Source: Sorghum bicolor (taxonomy: Eukaryota; Streptophyta; Magnoliopsida; Poales; Poaceae). From it: a stretch of DNA of 64,000 bases. The notes under the pieces were generated by a model that saw nothing but the letters and a program-made list of their open reading frames with translations, searched no databases and was not told where the DNA came from. Shown here in pieces: positions 22,584 through 34,257 of this stretch. Within the stretch, counting starts at the first letter, position 1. The number at the start of each line of letters is the position of its first letter. Made by a program: the position numbers and the translations under genes. The stretch spans positions 18,266,641 to 18,330,640 of the forward strand of contig NC_012878.2 of assembly GCF_000003195.3 (NCBI RefSeq), written 5' to 3'.

Positions 22584-23130
22584 GGCCTGCGAGCCAGCTC
22601 CAGGTGCTAAGGCCCCTTGTACTTTACATGCTAATCTATTTTAAGTAATACTGTTTCTTTGAGTGGTTTGTAAGATTTCTGAATGTTTATCTGTCTTTCC
22701 ACTTGAGGCTCCTTTGTTTCCTTTTGCACCTATGTTTGTATTCCTCGTTTGGTCTTTTGTTTAAGGCGATCTCGTTCGCCTCAAGGGTGAGGAAACGAGT
22801 AGAGTTTCCGTAGCCCGGGGGCGTAGGAGTTTTCAGGCTCGTTGACTCTCGGCCCTCAAGGGGCTCGAGGTGCCTGTACTACTCGACCGTACGAGGTTTA
22901 CTAAGTAGGGACGAAAGAATTGCTTGGTTTTTTCGGTCCTTGGGGGGGATCCCCCTGCTAGCCCCCGAGGGGGTATCGATTATGATGTGTCATAGTTGGT
23001 ACTCTCTTCTAACGTCGAGATTTTGACCCGTGAAGAAGTAAATTACTCGAGGGAAAGATCTTATTCATTCATGCATTTGTTCATAAGGCCTTGGTACAGA
23101 ATGTACATGGAAACATAATGCTTTCAAATT
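22584..23130. other. Spacer between antisense gene and integrase end of E, with internal PPT-like tract
   Basis: Convergent 3' ends meet here: the antisense gene stops at 22583 and integrase stops at 23131. At 22958-22970 the minus strand reads CCTCGGGGGCTAG, resembling the true purine tract at 19419-19435. No other coding is visible. Confidence 0.5.
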
Positions 23131-23655
23131 CTAGGGGTAGAATCGACGTAGCTGTTCGATGTTCCATGCGTTGGTGAAGATTGCCCCCTTTTCATCCACA
23201 AGCTTGTACATCCCTGGCTTCAGGACCTCGGCCACCACGTATGGGCCCTCCCAGGGCGGAGTCAGTTTGTGGCGTCCTTGGTTGCTTTGCCGCTGTCGTA
23301 GGACAAGATCGCCCACGTTCAGATCTCTCTGGCGCACATGCTTATCGTGGTAGTGTCGACGCTTCTGCAGGTATCTGGCGGAGTTGAGGAGGGCCATGTC
23401 TCGAGCTTCCTCGAGTTGGTCGACCGCATTATCTCGAGTCTCTTTATTTGATTGCTCGTTGTATGCTTTGAGTCGACGGGAGCCATACTCGAGGTCCATC
23501 GGGAGCACGGCCTCAGAGCCATAGACCATGAAGAATGGGGTGTATTTTGTGGCCCTGCTTGGCATCGTCCTTAAGCTCCATAGGACCGAAGAAAGCTCCT
23601 CAACCCATTTCTTGCCGAATTTCTTCAAGCGGTTGTAGATCCTCGGTTTGAGCCC
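23131..23655 (-). CDS. Integrase C-terminal region of element E
   Basis: The frame continues from the integrase core after a TAG at 23656. It contains KWVEELSSVLWSLRTMPSRA, the conserved TPFFMVYGSEAVLPMDLEYG, a coil with QLEEARDMALLNSARYLQKR and the GPY-type module (DLVLRQRQSNQGRHKLTPPW, GPYVVAEVLKPGMYKL), ending NIEQLRRFYP. This domain binds DNA during integration. There is no chromodomain, as expected for Tat. Confidence 0.88.
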   Translation of the reverse strand, partial: GLKPRIYNRLKKFGKKWVEELSSVLWSLRTMPSRATKYTPFFMVYGSEAVLPMDLEYGSRRLKAYNEQSNKETRDNAVDQLEEARDMALLNSARYLQKRRHYHDKHVRQRDLNVGDLVLRQRQSNQGRHKLTPPWEGPYVVAEVLKPGMYKLVDEKGAIFTNAWNIEQLRRFYP

Positions 23656-24228
23656 CTACAAAATCATGTCGTTGGCATGCTCGACCTGGCCGTTAGTTCG
23701 AGGGTGGGCCACTACAGACCAGTTTACACGGATGTGATGCCGATTGTAAAATTCCAAGAACTTTTTGCCGGTGAACTGAGTGCCGTTGTCGGTGATGATG
23801 ACATTGGGAATCCCAAACCGGTGGATGATGTCGGTGAAGAAAAGAACGGCTTGCTCGGAGCGGATGTTTGTGATGGGTCGAGCCTCGATCCATTTGGAGA
23901 ATTTGTCGATGGCCACCAACAAATGGGTGTACCCCCCTGCTGCCTTCTGTAGAGGTCCTACTAAGTCGAGCCCCCACACCGCAAACGGCCAAGTGATGGG
24001 GATCATCTGGAGAGCGTGGGCGGGCAGATGTGTCTGCTTGGCGTAGAATTGGCACCCATGGCACGAGCGCACGAGCTCGATGGCGTCAGCTACGGCCGTT
24101 GGCCAGTAGAAGCCTTGTTGGAAAGCGTTCCCTACGATGGTCCGCGGAGCAGCATGGTGGCCACAAGCCCTCAAGTGCAGATCCTCGAGGAGTTTTCGGG
24201 CTTCCTCTATGGTGATGCAACACTGCAA
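23656..24228 (-). CDS. Integrase zinc-binding and catalytic core of element E
   Basis: HHCC region: HLRACGHHAAPRTIVGNAF and CHGCQFYAKQTH. Catalytic core: WGLDLVGPL with the first Asp, then ITDNGTQFTGKKF with the second Asp and HPRTNGQVEHANDMIL, where the Glu follows GQV. It inserts element cDNA into chromosomes. It is in the same frame as the rest of E's pol, bounded by a TGA near 24257 and a TAG at 23656. Confidence 0.9.
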   Translation of the reverse strand: MQCCITIEEARKLLEDLHLRACGHHAAPRTIVGNAFQQGFYWPTAVADAIELVRSCHGCQFYAKQTHLPAHALQMIPITWPFAVWGLDLVGPLQKAAGGYTHLLVAIDKFSKWIEARPITNIRSEQAVLFFTDIIHRFGIPNVIITDNGTQFTGKKFLEFYNRHHIRVNWSVVAHPRTNGQVEHANDMIL

Positions 24229-25349
24229 GATCCCTGTCGGGCTTCGTCAGTATAGCTCGTTGCCTTCGCCGTAGATTACATATGATTTGGCCCGTCGAGC
24301 GATACGGCGGGCCTCGGATCGGTCTTCAGGTAGCTCGCAGCGAATTAGGCAGTTGAGGAACGGCGTGCGCCAGTCGAACGGTCGACTGGGCCACTGTTCC
24401 ACCTCCATTGCCTTGGCTGCTACTAGCAGCGCTTCGATGGTGTCGGTTTGCTGGGTGGGGGTGGCTTTGACATCAGCCCCCGAGCCTAAATCGATAGATG
24501 GATCTCAAAGATCTCTCGAGAATGCGTCGGGTGGGACCGTGCCTCGAGTCGACGCGATCTTTGCGAGTTCGTCGGCTGCATCGTTGTGGCGACGGGCGAT
24601 GTCGACAAGCTCGAGGCCGTGGAACTTATCCTGGAGTCGACGGACCTCCTTGCAGTACGCCTCCATTTTTGGGTCGTGGCAGTTCAAGGCCTTCATCACT
24701 TGGTCGATGACGAGCTGGGAGTCGCCTCGAACGTCGAGGCGCCGGACTCCTAGCTCGATAGCGATCTTCAGACCGTTGACAAGGGCCTCGTACTCCACGA
24801 TGATGTTGGATGCGGCAAAATGTATCCTGATGACATACCTCATATGAACGCCCAGGGGTGAGATGAATAGCAGGCCCGCCCTAGCTCCCGTCTTCATGAG
24901 AGACCCGTTGAAATACATCGTCCACACCTCTGCCTGAACTTGAGCTGGGGGGAGCTGCGAGTCTGTCCATTCCGCGACGAAATTTACCAGGGCTTGTGAC
25001 TTGATGGCCTTGCGGGGCGCATAAGTGAGGGTCTCACTCATGAGCTCGACCGACCACTTAGCGATTCTTCCTATGGCCTCCCGACTCTGGATGATCTCAC
25101 CCAAGGGGAAGGATGAGACCACCATGATAGGGTGGCCGAGGAAGTAATGTTGCAGCTTGCGTCGAGTGAGGATCACGGCGTAGATTAGCTTTTGGATCTA
25201 CGGGTACCGTGCCTTGGTCTCCGAGAGCACCTCGCTGACGAAATAGACTGGCCTCTGGACTGGCAGCGCATGCCCCCCCTCCTGCCTCTCGACCACCACC
25301 ACCGCACTGATGACCTGGGTCGTCGACGCAACGTACAGAAGCAGAGGTT
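24229..25349 (-). CDS. Dual RNase H region of element E pol (cut by D)
   Basis: The first RNase H-like domain begins right of D and continues here (VYFVSEVLSETKARYP, stop, KLIYAVILTRRKLQHYFLGH, FPLGEIIQSREAIGRIAKWS). The second, archaeal-type RNase H typical of Tat follows: VWTMYFNGSLMKTGARAGLL, IVEYEALVNGLKIAIELGVR, RGDSQLVIDQVM and HNDAADELAK. The first catalytic Asp is Asn here (YFNGS), whereas element F keeps YFDGS. Stops occur near 25197 (TAG), 24505 (TGA; CGA in F) and 24257. The domain removes RNA from hybrids during reverse transcription. Confidence 0.85.
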
Positions 25350-26690
25350 TGTTGATGGTCCTTAAGTATCAAATTTAACTATCAAATAAACAAAGAAAAG
25401 GATCCAAATGAAATCAACATCTAGACTTAGGGTTTTATCTGACAGAATTCCATGAGTTTTGGTGTTTGTCTATTTCTGCAGGGGGTTATCAGGAAATAAG
25501 GAAGAAAGGCCCACACGTCGGGATTACATAGAGATATCAACGTGCCGCGCAATTATCTTACATCTAGAAGACTCCAGAAGCCACGAGACCGAAGCGGAGG
25601 CGAAACGGGGCCAGAGACAGGGCGCCCGCCCTGTCCTACTGGGCGCTCGCCCACCTCCTGTGGCCAATCACGCTCAATCTCGCGGATTATGCTCCACCGA
25701 CCTAAAGGATCAAGAATAACCGTTCAATCAATGTCGGTTTGATCCGACGGCCCAGGTTCACTTGAGGGGACTATAAAACCAGACCCCGTGGCCCCTGGAG
25801 GAGGTACCCCTTGATCATTATTCATTATTCATAGACAGAGCAAAAGCTAGGGTTTAGAGATGAGAGCTCTCCTCTCTTCTCTAAACTAGAGTAGATCTAG
25901 ATAGTAGCGAGATGGAGAGCGAAGGAGGATTAGAGGAGAGGTCGGCCTGTCGGTTCTTCCTCCGGTTGTACTTCGCCATGATCAAGCTCTAATCAAGCTT
26001 GCTCATGGGATGACTCTGGTAATCTACTTCTAATTCATTATGCAATTACTAATCATGTATGTTCTGGTTCACAACTCTTTTGAGTACTTCTAATCTATAG
26101 GACCCTATAGGTTAGAGTTGTAGTATAGGTGTAAGCGTGGTGCTTAGACCTAGATTACTTGTGGATATCCCCTGACTAGCTGGATCGTGTGGTAGGCCGC
26201 GTAAGTGACAGTTACGTTGGTCCCCTGTAGTCCACCTCTCGTTAGCAGGACGGGTAGGGTTTATCGGCCTATGGATAAGCATCCTTTGTGGTGTACTCTT
26301 ATCACGTGGTTCGTCCCAGACATAGACATACCCCTTTGAAGTAGAGAAACCATAGTTATCCTCTCTATTCTGCTACCGTCGTTCATATACTAGAATTGCT
26401 CTACTCTCTATTCCCATATTATCACTCACTGTTATCTTACCTTTAATATTGTTCTTATTCGATTCTACCATCTTTCCTATTCACACCTATTTACTTATCT
26501 TGGTTAAGTTAGAGCATAGATCAGTTCTCCCGTTTCCCTGTGGATACGATAAAACCTTTAACCGGGTAAAAGCTTCAACGGTATCCGTGCGCTTGCGGAT
26601 TATCTGTGTGCGTATAAATACCATAGTACACTCTAGTGCCACGCTGGGGATGACAACCTAGTATTCAAGTGGTGTTAGCAAGTGTCAACA
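25350..26690 (+). repeat. 5' LTR of element D
   Basis: Starts TGTTGATGGTCC, ends GTGTCAACA. TATA box TATAAAA at 25772-25778. The U5-side text (GTGTAAGCGTGGTGCTTAG, CCCCTGACTAGCTGGA, GCATCCTTTGTGGTGT) resembles the reverse complement of fragment G. Confidence 0.95.
25772..25778 (+). promoter_or_regulatory. TATA box in D's LTR (also at 32325-32331)
   Basis: TATAAAA in the context GGGGACTATAAAACCAGACC, sense orientation, unchanged in both LTRs; the likely core promoter of D. Confidence 0.6.
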
Positions 26691-26698
26691 AGCATTTT

Positions 26699-26716
26699 TG
26701 GCGCCGTTGCCGGGGA
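26699..26716 (+). other. Primer-binding site of element D (Asp tRNA)
   Basis: TGGCGCCGTTGCCGGGGA, 8 bp after the LTR, is complementary to the 3' end of plant Asp tRNA (CCCCGGCAACGGCGCCA). Confidence 0.88.
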
Positions 26717-26851
26717 AACGGTTGCGGAGTTGACTACGAACTAGCTTAATCATTTTCTAAAAAAAAATAATAAAAAAAATATTTTCCTTTTATCCTTTGC
26801 CTCATCTCTGCTATTCCTTCTTCTTATCTAATCCTTGATCTCTGGTCTATT

Positions 26852-28213
26852 ATGAATTCAAACATGTCTATCTATGAATTTTATAGACCTATGGGCACAC
26901 ATCTCGAACCACCAAAATCTTCAAAGCCTATCATAGCATCTAGTTTTGAGATAGACCCCGAATACATAGAATTTATTCAAAAACAACCTTTCTCTAGAGA
27001 AGGTGAGGAAAACCCATACACACACCTAAGAGAGTTCTATCGAGTCTGTGACCTCCTTCGCATAGAAGGCATGTCCGATGAGACCCTTAAATGGAAGCTC
27101 TTTCCGTTCTCTTTAACGGGAAAAGCTAGACATTGGTATAAACTCAAAGTAGGGAGTGTTCATGGAGATTGGAAGGAGTTATATAGTAGTTTTCTTTCTA
27201 AATATTTTCCAATCTCCAAAGTGGTGGAACTTCGGCATGAGATTCTTTCTTTTAGACAACTGGAAGAAAAATCTCTTGGCAAATCATGGGACCGCTTTAT
27301 TAACCTTACTCTCACTAGCCCAAAACTTTCTATTCCAGAAGAAGTTCTTCTAATTCACTATTTTGACTGCCTTAGTAAGGAAGATAAGCAAACCCTTCAT
27401 GCGGCCTCTGGAGGATCTTTCCACCACCTATCCGCTAGTGAAGCTTGGAATTTGATTGATTTAATGAGCGGAAAGTCTCCTAGCTTTTATATCCCTGAGA
27501 AAGAGAAAGAACCAGTTCCTAGACAAGAAGAAGAAGTTTCGATAGCCAGATCACAACCACTTCAATCCCAAACTTTAGCTATCGATCCTAAACCATCAAT
27601 ACCCCAAAATTCTCCAAGGGAGGAAGGAATTCCGACCTTAAATCTTTCAGAGGCTGATGGTTTAGACTTCTGGTTCCATAAGAGACCTTCAAGTAGGGAT
27701 AATTCAAATCCTCGCAATAATGGTTCTCTTAGAGAATGTCCTGGTTCCTGTTATGAAGAAGTCGAAGATGACATATCAAGTAAAGGAGAGCTAAGCCATT
27801 TTGAAAATTCTAGCACCTCCCCTTTCCTGATCACAAGTTCTAAATGGCTAGAATGTGTAGAATGGATGGATAAGGAAGAAGCCTTAATGGACTCTGACTT
27901 TGGCTCAATTTCAAATGGTGAGTTCTTGACTCCCTTTGAAGATGAGATTCATCCAACTATAGAAGAGGACATAGGTGAGACCAATCCAGGAGAAACTCCG
28001 AACATTCAGATTAGAGACGAAGATAACATTAATGAGCATGGAATTCATTTCATAGACACTTCATGCTCATATGCAACATCTTCCCAATCTATTGGTCTCT
28101 CCAACATTACCACATTTGAGATCTCCAACCCCCTCTTCCTTTCTATTTATAAAAACTTTAAAAGGGCGGTTGTCGATGCATATGTCTATAATAAATATTG
28201 CAGATCTCGTTGA
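26852..28213 (+). CDS. Gag of element D
   Basis: An intact 453-codon ORF with the capsid domain at about residues 55-210: HLREFYRVCDLLRIEGMSDE, FPFSLTGKARHWYKL, DWKELYSSFLSKYFP and LSASEAWNLIDLMSG. The second half is acidic, Ser/Glu-rich and lacks a CCHC zinc knuckle. Starting at ATG 26852 leaves a 135-bp leader after the PBS. Being fully open in an element without pol suggests selection for particle assembly in trans, or simply recent insertion. It resembles gag-only grass elements of Athila-like type; the exact family is not certain. Confidence 0.88.
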   Translation: MNSNMSIYEFYRPMGTHLEPPKSSKPIIASSFEIDPEYIEFIQKQPFSREGEENPYTHLREFYRVCDLLRIEGMSDETLKWKLFPFSLTGKARHWYKLKVGSVHGDWKELYSSFLSKYFPISKVVELRHEILSFRQLEEKSLGKSWDRFINLTLTSPKLSIPEEVLLIHYFDCLSKEDKQTLHAASGGSFHHLSASEAWNLIDLMSGKSPSFYIPEKEKEPVPRQEEEVSIARSQPLQSQTLAIDPKPSIPQNSPREEGIPTLNLSEADGLDFWFHKRPSSRDNSNPRNNGSLRECPGSCYEEVEDDISSKGELSHFENSSTSPFLITSSKWLECVEWMDKEEALMDSDFGSISNGEFLTPFEDEIHPTIEEDIGETNPGETPNIQIRDEDNINEHGIHFIDTSCSYATSSQSIGLSNITTFEISNPLFLSIYKNFKRAVVDAYVYNKYCRSR

Positions 28214-31200
28214 GTTGATCTAGATATAGGTTGGCGTCGGAGGGGAAACCACTTCGCCAACATAAACTGATGGTTTCCCAAGGACAAGCTTAGTGTCTTA
28301 AAATAAGCATTGATCATATCGTAACATGAGCCTTTAATTATTTGCAACATTACCTTGTGTATTGAGCATATAAGGATAATTGTAAAAAAATAAAAATATA
28401 TATTCCTTCGGGTATTCTTGTCACTAACCTTTCTAAGATTGGAGCAAGAAGATCGGATGAATGACAAGCACAAGGTATGTCCAACCAATCATCATACAAC
28501 ATTGAATTAAATTCATCCAAACTTGAATTTTGCAAAATTCAAGCTTGGGGGAGTACTTTACATAAAAACATCCTTTGCCATGTTGCTATGTTGGTTGTCC
28601 CTACCTTTGAGACATGCTTAATTTGTTAAATACTAATCACACTACTTCATCTCCACTTGAGTAGATCTCTATAAATGCTGTCATGCTACCTTTGTCTATT
28701 TACTAGCAAGTGTTGGTTTGGAAGTACTCGCCATACTTCCATTGGCTTTTAAATTAAGCATGGTGCTTAGGTTAAGCAGCGTTCCTTAATCTGATTAGAC
28801 ATGGAGTCTAGTTCGGTTATTGAACTAAAAACTGCTTGTGTAGACATTGGTATATTTTTGTCGGACTAACCCCTGCAGAAAAACTTTCAATATCGATTTG
28901 GGAAGTCCTGAGATAAACTCACATCAGAGACGAAGAGAGTGACACATGAAGTTTAACAATTTGCACAAGAAGGACATAGCTCATTCATCATAGAGAGATG
29001 ATCTATGGAGGGTGCCACAAACACGATGCACAACCGCTAAGAAAGGAAAGCTTCCACAAGGTGATACTGTACCATCACTCTTCAAGCAAGGTAACATCTT
29101 AAGTTACTTGTCTATCACTTTTATAAGCTTCTCATTGGTTCTGGCGTTCATATAAATAAAAGAGACAAACGTGTATGATTTACAACTCTAGATTAACCAA
29201 CCCAACTGATTCAACATGTTTAGTCCTTTAATCCTTGTTCTTAGTACTACCTCCATGATCCCACACTCCTAATCATATGAGCTACAATGTTACACATTTA
29301 ATCATTGAGAGATATAAAGAAAAAGACATATACATATATAGATTATCTTTCCATAAGGTTGAGCGATCTGATCTGACAAATGTTATAAGTGCTACACTCA
29401 TGAACTTATCATCCATCAACTTTGTCTTGCTCACTATGCTTAAGGTTAGGGAAGAACAAATACACTTTTGGTTCTGTTGGTGTTTTCCACCAACAGGGCC
29501 CATGCACTTGATCTTTGCCTTGTCTCTATGAGCAGGTACACTACGAGCACAAACACACTGAGCAAGATACTGCTAACACCGCACTTCGAACTGCTGGGCA
29601 AACGAAGAACATGGGTAACACCGTATTAAAAGGTGCAGACGTCAAGGTCCGCACCTGAATCAAATGACGCACCTGAAGAATGAACACGACGAGAAGTCTT
29701 GTCAAGAAGATTTAAAACATTGAACCCTCGCCGAAAGGTAAGATTGGTAGTTATCCATATTTTTCCTTTTTGCATTCCCTTTTCCCTTTAATTATTTACT
29801 TGCCTTAAATAGATTATTAGTTAATCATGCTATCTTGAAAAGAACATAAAAATGTTAAAAAAAAATACTAAGCCCCATGTGAGTATACGAGTGGCATAAA
29901 ACCCATAAGTACCTTCACAGTGGTGGCATAAAAATAAAATAAATATTTCTTTTTTACTTTATAAAATAAAAATATAAAAACAGGGAGTAATATTTATTGA
30001 GGAAGCTCAACGTGATGAAGGCTAGATATTTATGCTAACACTTAATTAGTTCCACAAGCTTTGTTGTCTATTTGAGCTCCACAGAATTTAAGAATCAAGA
30101 AGACTAGCAGACGGAGGACATTCTAATCGCTGTCAGAATGCTGCTGACTTTCAAATACACCTCTGCCACCTGCTAGCTCCATTAAGAGAAATTACGTCAA
30201 AATTCAGCTTGGGGGAGAGCACCCCCATTTATCTCGCTAAGTATTTCTACCTATCCTTATATTATATTAGAATATTAAAATACATAAACTATGAAAAACC
30301 AAATAAAGATTTTGTGCTTATATATATATCTTTTGCTTAGTGTGTTTAATAAATTAATAAAGTGGCTATGCTAATCTGAATCTTAATAATAAAACTCTAG
30401 CATGGATATGATGAATAGTTGCTCTGCCTAATTTGCAAATTTGAAGTTCTCTCTTAAGTTTAGACATAACTGTTATAATTTAAATCTTGCTCTAGACCTA
30501 AACTTGTGGGATGAAAACTTGATCTGAAGTCTAAGTTGTTAACGGATACGATATGGGAAGGTTGAGCTGCTCTTTATCTGTTCCTAGAGATGCTAGAATT
30601 CTGGAGAATTTTATCTTTGAAAAATCTTTAAAATATTGCATGATGAGTTCCTGTATGATGAAAGTTTAAATTCCTACCACAGCCATATATACATGCTTGC
30701 TAGACTTTGAGCCACACATTTATTATTTACTGCTTATGAGCATTGAGTGTGGTCAAGCTGTGTAGACCCTTAGGAGCTTGTCATGTGGTTAAATCAAGAT
30801 TCACTTGCACGTTCACTCATATATGCTACTTCTACTCCGGAAGTACCATCCACATATATCCATCCATTTCCATCTCCAGTTTCACCCAAAATCATTCTAC
30901 TCCTATTCCGGGAGAGAATAGCCAAAAACATTTTCCTATCCCTGTTATTCCCTGTGAAATAAATGCTCCAGTTATTTTGGTTACTACCACTTGCTACATT
31001 ATTTCAGGAGATGAGTGCTCTGAAAAAAAAGAAAAGAGAAGAAAAGAAAAAAAATAATAATAAACGAGGAAATAAAAAGGGGCAAGTGCCCGGAACCTCG
31101 AAAGAAAGAAAAAGAGTGAGACGAGAGGTAAAAATGGACAAGTGTCCGACAGTAGAATTAGGGGTACAGGATACCCATCTGAGAGAAAAGAAAAAGAAGA

Positions 31201-31902
31201 GCATCTCATTCTCCTCATAAAATTTCAAAAAGCAAGGAAGGTATGTATCCCCTCAAAATAGCAAAAGTAGAATTAGACTTTCACCATTGTTATCACCATC
31301 ATCACCATACACTATTCATTCGCCACACATGCACATCTTGATTTGGCTTATTGATTTGTTTCTTTGGATCCATGGTTTGACTATACAATAAATGTCTTGT
31401 AAGTATGTATATTTTATCTCCCACCTATGAGCTCCAGATATTAAAGCCTTATTAGAGTAGGGTGAGAGAGAAGGCAATGTCACTATGCCTTATACCACAA
31501 ATACCACATATTTTGAGAGAAGGCATATACCATCACTGCCTTGGTAAGGATCTAGAAATACCACAAAAGAGAGATATGAGAGAGTCATACAAAGGAATCT
31601 CTGAGTTTTATTTGAAAATCTACAAAAACTCCAGAGCTATAGCTGATCAAGAATAAGAGACATGGCACTTGACGGGACTGTTCTATCTTTTAACCACTCC
31701 AGACAGAAGTAACGGTTACAAGTCCCATGGTGAAAGGTAAAGTAAGTAAGTTTTAAGTCTTGACAGTTTACTCTAACTCAGAGATGAGACCTCATTTAAA
31801 AGCATATGTACCGTCAATTTTTAAATATATTGCAACAACTTATGATCCATAGCTGAGTTTATCCTTGCTCAGGGACGAGCAAGAGGTAAGCTTGGGGGAG
31901 TT
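28214..31902 (+). other. Long non-coding 3' region of element D with three purine tracts
   Basis: No pol motif in any frame over 3.7 kb. The tract AGCTTGGGGGAG occurs three times: 28542-28553 (330 bp after the gag stop), 30206-30217 and 31889-31900, the last being the true PPT beside the 3' LTR. A purine-rich run lies at about 31021-31200. The text around the first two copies looks like former 3' ends, as if segments had been added between an ancestral PPT and the LTR. Confidence 0.65.
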
Positions 31903-33243
31903 TGTTGATGGTCCTTAAGTATCAAATTTAACTATCAAATAAACAAAGAAAAGGATCCAAATGAAATCAACATCTAGACTTAGGGTTTTATCTGACAGAA
32001 TTCCACGAGTTTTGGTGTTTGTCTATTTCTGCAGGGGGTTATCAGGAAATAAGGAAGAAAGGCCCACACGTCGGGATTACATAGAGATATCAACGTGCCG
32101 CGCAATTATCTTACATCTAGAAGACTCCAGAAGCCACGAGACCGAAGCGGAGGCGAAACGGGGCCAGAGACAGGGCGCCCGCCCTGTCCTACTGGGCGCC
32201 CGCCCATCTCCTGTGGCCAATCACGCTCAATCTCGCTGATTATGCTCCACCGACCTAAAGGATCAAGAATAGCCGTTCAATCAATGTCGGTTTGATCCGA
32301 CGGCCCAGGTTCACTTGAGGGGACTATAAAACCAGACCCCCTGGCCCCTGGAGGAGGCACCCCTTGATCATTATTCATTATTCATAGACAGAGCAAAAGC
32401 TAGGGTTTAGAGATGAGAGCTCTCCTCTCTTCTCTAAACTAGAGTAGATCTAGATAGTAGCGAGATGGAGAGCGAAGGAGGATTAGAGGAGAGGCTGGCC
32501 TGTCGGTTCTTCCTCCGGTTGTACTTCGCCATGATCAAGCTCTAATCAAGCTTGCTCATGGGATGACTCTGCTAATCTACTTCTAATTCATTATGCAATT
32601 ACTAATCATGTATGTTCTGGTTCACAACTCTTTTGAGTACTTCTAATCTATAGGACCCTATAGGTTAGAGTTGTAGTATAGGTGTAAGCGTGGTGCTTAG
32701 ACCTAGATTACTTGTGGATATCCCCTGACTAGCTGGATCGTGTGGTAGGCCGCGTAGGAGACAGTTACGTTGGTCCCCTGTAGTCCACCTCTCGTTAGCA
32801 GGACGGGTAGGGTTTATCGGCCTATGGATAAGCATCCTTTGTGGTGTACTCTTATCACATGGTTCGTCCCAGACATAGACATACCCCTTTGAAGTAGAGA
32901 AACCATAGTTATCCTCTCTATTCTGCTACCATCGTCCATATACTAGAATTGCTCTACTCTCTATTCCCATATTATCACTCACTGTTATCTTACCTTTAAT
33001 ATTGTTCTTATTCGATTCTACCATCTTTCCTATTCACACCTATTTACTTATCTTGGTTAATTTTGAGCGTAGATCAGTTCTCCCGTTTCCCTGTGGATAC
33101 GATAAAACCTTTAACCGGGTAAAAGCTTCAACGGTATCCGTGCGCTTGCGGATTATCTGTGTGCGTATAAATACCATAGTACACTCTAGTGCCACGCTGG
33201 GGATGACAACCTAGTATTCAAGTGGTGTTAGCAAGTGTCAACA
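31903..33243 (+). repeat. 3' LTR of element D
   Basis: Same length as the 5' LTR (1341 bp) with about 18 substitutions and no indel. It is preceded by the tract AAGCTTGGGGGAGTT and followed by E's pol sequence (GGTTCTGCGGGTTGGGG). Confidence 0.95.
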
Positions 33244-34251
33244 TGGTTCTGCGGGTTGGGGTGGCACCAGGACCGGGGCAGAGGTCAGTGTTTTCTTCAA
33301 ATTATCGAGGGCTTCCTCGGCTTCGGGGGTCCAAGAGAAACGCTCGGCTTTTTTCAAGAGCCGATACTGTGGCAATGCCTTTTCTCCCAACCTCGAGATA
33401 AAACGACTCAGTGCCACCAAACATCCTGTGACCTTTTGCACTCCCTTGACGTCTCGGATCGGCCCCATTCTTGTGATTGCCAAGACTTTCTCGGGGTTGG
33501 CCTCGATGCCGCGTTGGGAGACTATGTATCCTAGGAGCATGCCTCGGGGGACACCAAACACGCACTTCTCGGGATTGAGCTTGATCTTGTTTGCGCGTAA
33601 GCAACTGAAAGCGATCTCGAGGTCCTGAATCAGGTCTCCCTGTTGCTTTGACTTGACGATGATGTCGTCGACGTAGGCCTCGATCGTCGACCCTATTTGT
33701 TTACCAAACACATGGAGCATGCAGCGCTGGTATGTGGCTCCCGCGTTTCGAAGCCTGAACGGCATGGTTACATAGCAATACATTCCAAAAGGCATGATGA
33801 AAGATGTCGTGAGCTGGTCGGACTCTTTCATTTTTATTTGATGGTAACCAGAATATGCATCAAGGAAAGAAAGGGTTTCACATCCCGCAGTAGAATCAAC
33901 AATTTGATCGATACGTGGTAATGGAAAAGGAACTTTCGGACATGCTTTATTTAAACTCGTATAATCGACACACATCCTCATTTTCCCATTCTTTTTCTTA
34001 ACTAGTACAGGATTTGCTAACCAGTCGGGATGGTGAACCTCCTTGATGAATCCAGCCGTCAAAAGCTTGTGGATTTCCTCGCCAATGATCTTGCATTTCT
34101 CTTCGTCGAAGCGTCGCAGCCGCTGCTTCACTGGCTTGCAACCGGCTCGAAATTCCAAGGAGTGCTCGGCGACTTCCCTCGGTATGCCTGGCATGTCCGA
34201 AGGACTCCATGCAAACATGTCAGCGTTTGCACGGAGAAAGTCGACGAGCAC
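33244..34251 (-). CDS. Reverse transcriptase and start of RNase H of element E
   Basis: Uninterrupted RT: DMFAWSPSDMPGIPREVAEH, VLVKKKNGKMRMCVDYTSLN, FLDAYSGYHQIKMKESDQ, FGMYCYVTMPF, the catalytic box AYVDDIIVKSK, then VFGVPRGMLLGYIVSQRGIE and FSWTPEAEEALDNLKK. It ends at PPQPAEP, where D cuts into the first RNase H domain. The frame is opened by a shared TAG (34258-34260) seven bases upstream; translation would need readthrough or a start at the GTG. Confidence 0.93.
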
Positions 34252-34257
34252 GACTTC

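Larger units (their letters stand above)
25350..33243 (+). mobile_element. Element D: gag-only (non-autonomous) LTR retrotransposon inside E
   Basis: Two 1341-bp LTRs (25350-26690, 31903-33243) differ at about 18 positions (1.3%). TSD: AGGTT at 25345-25349, TGGTT at 33244-33248, one mismatch. Element F's uninterrupted copy (AACCT at 62967-62971 in a matching context) confirms the site. The PBS is of tRNA-Asp type. The only protein gene is gag (26852-28213); no protease, RT or integrase trace exists in the remaining 3.7 kb, so D must have been mobilised by a related autonomous element. Confidence 0.93.

Noticed and set aside
31021..31220. Lys/Arg-rich ORF in D's tail
   Set aside because: It is a purine-rich low-complexity run with no motif or plausible start context.
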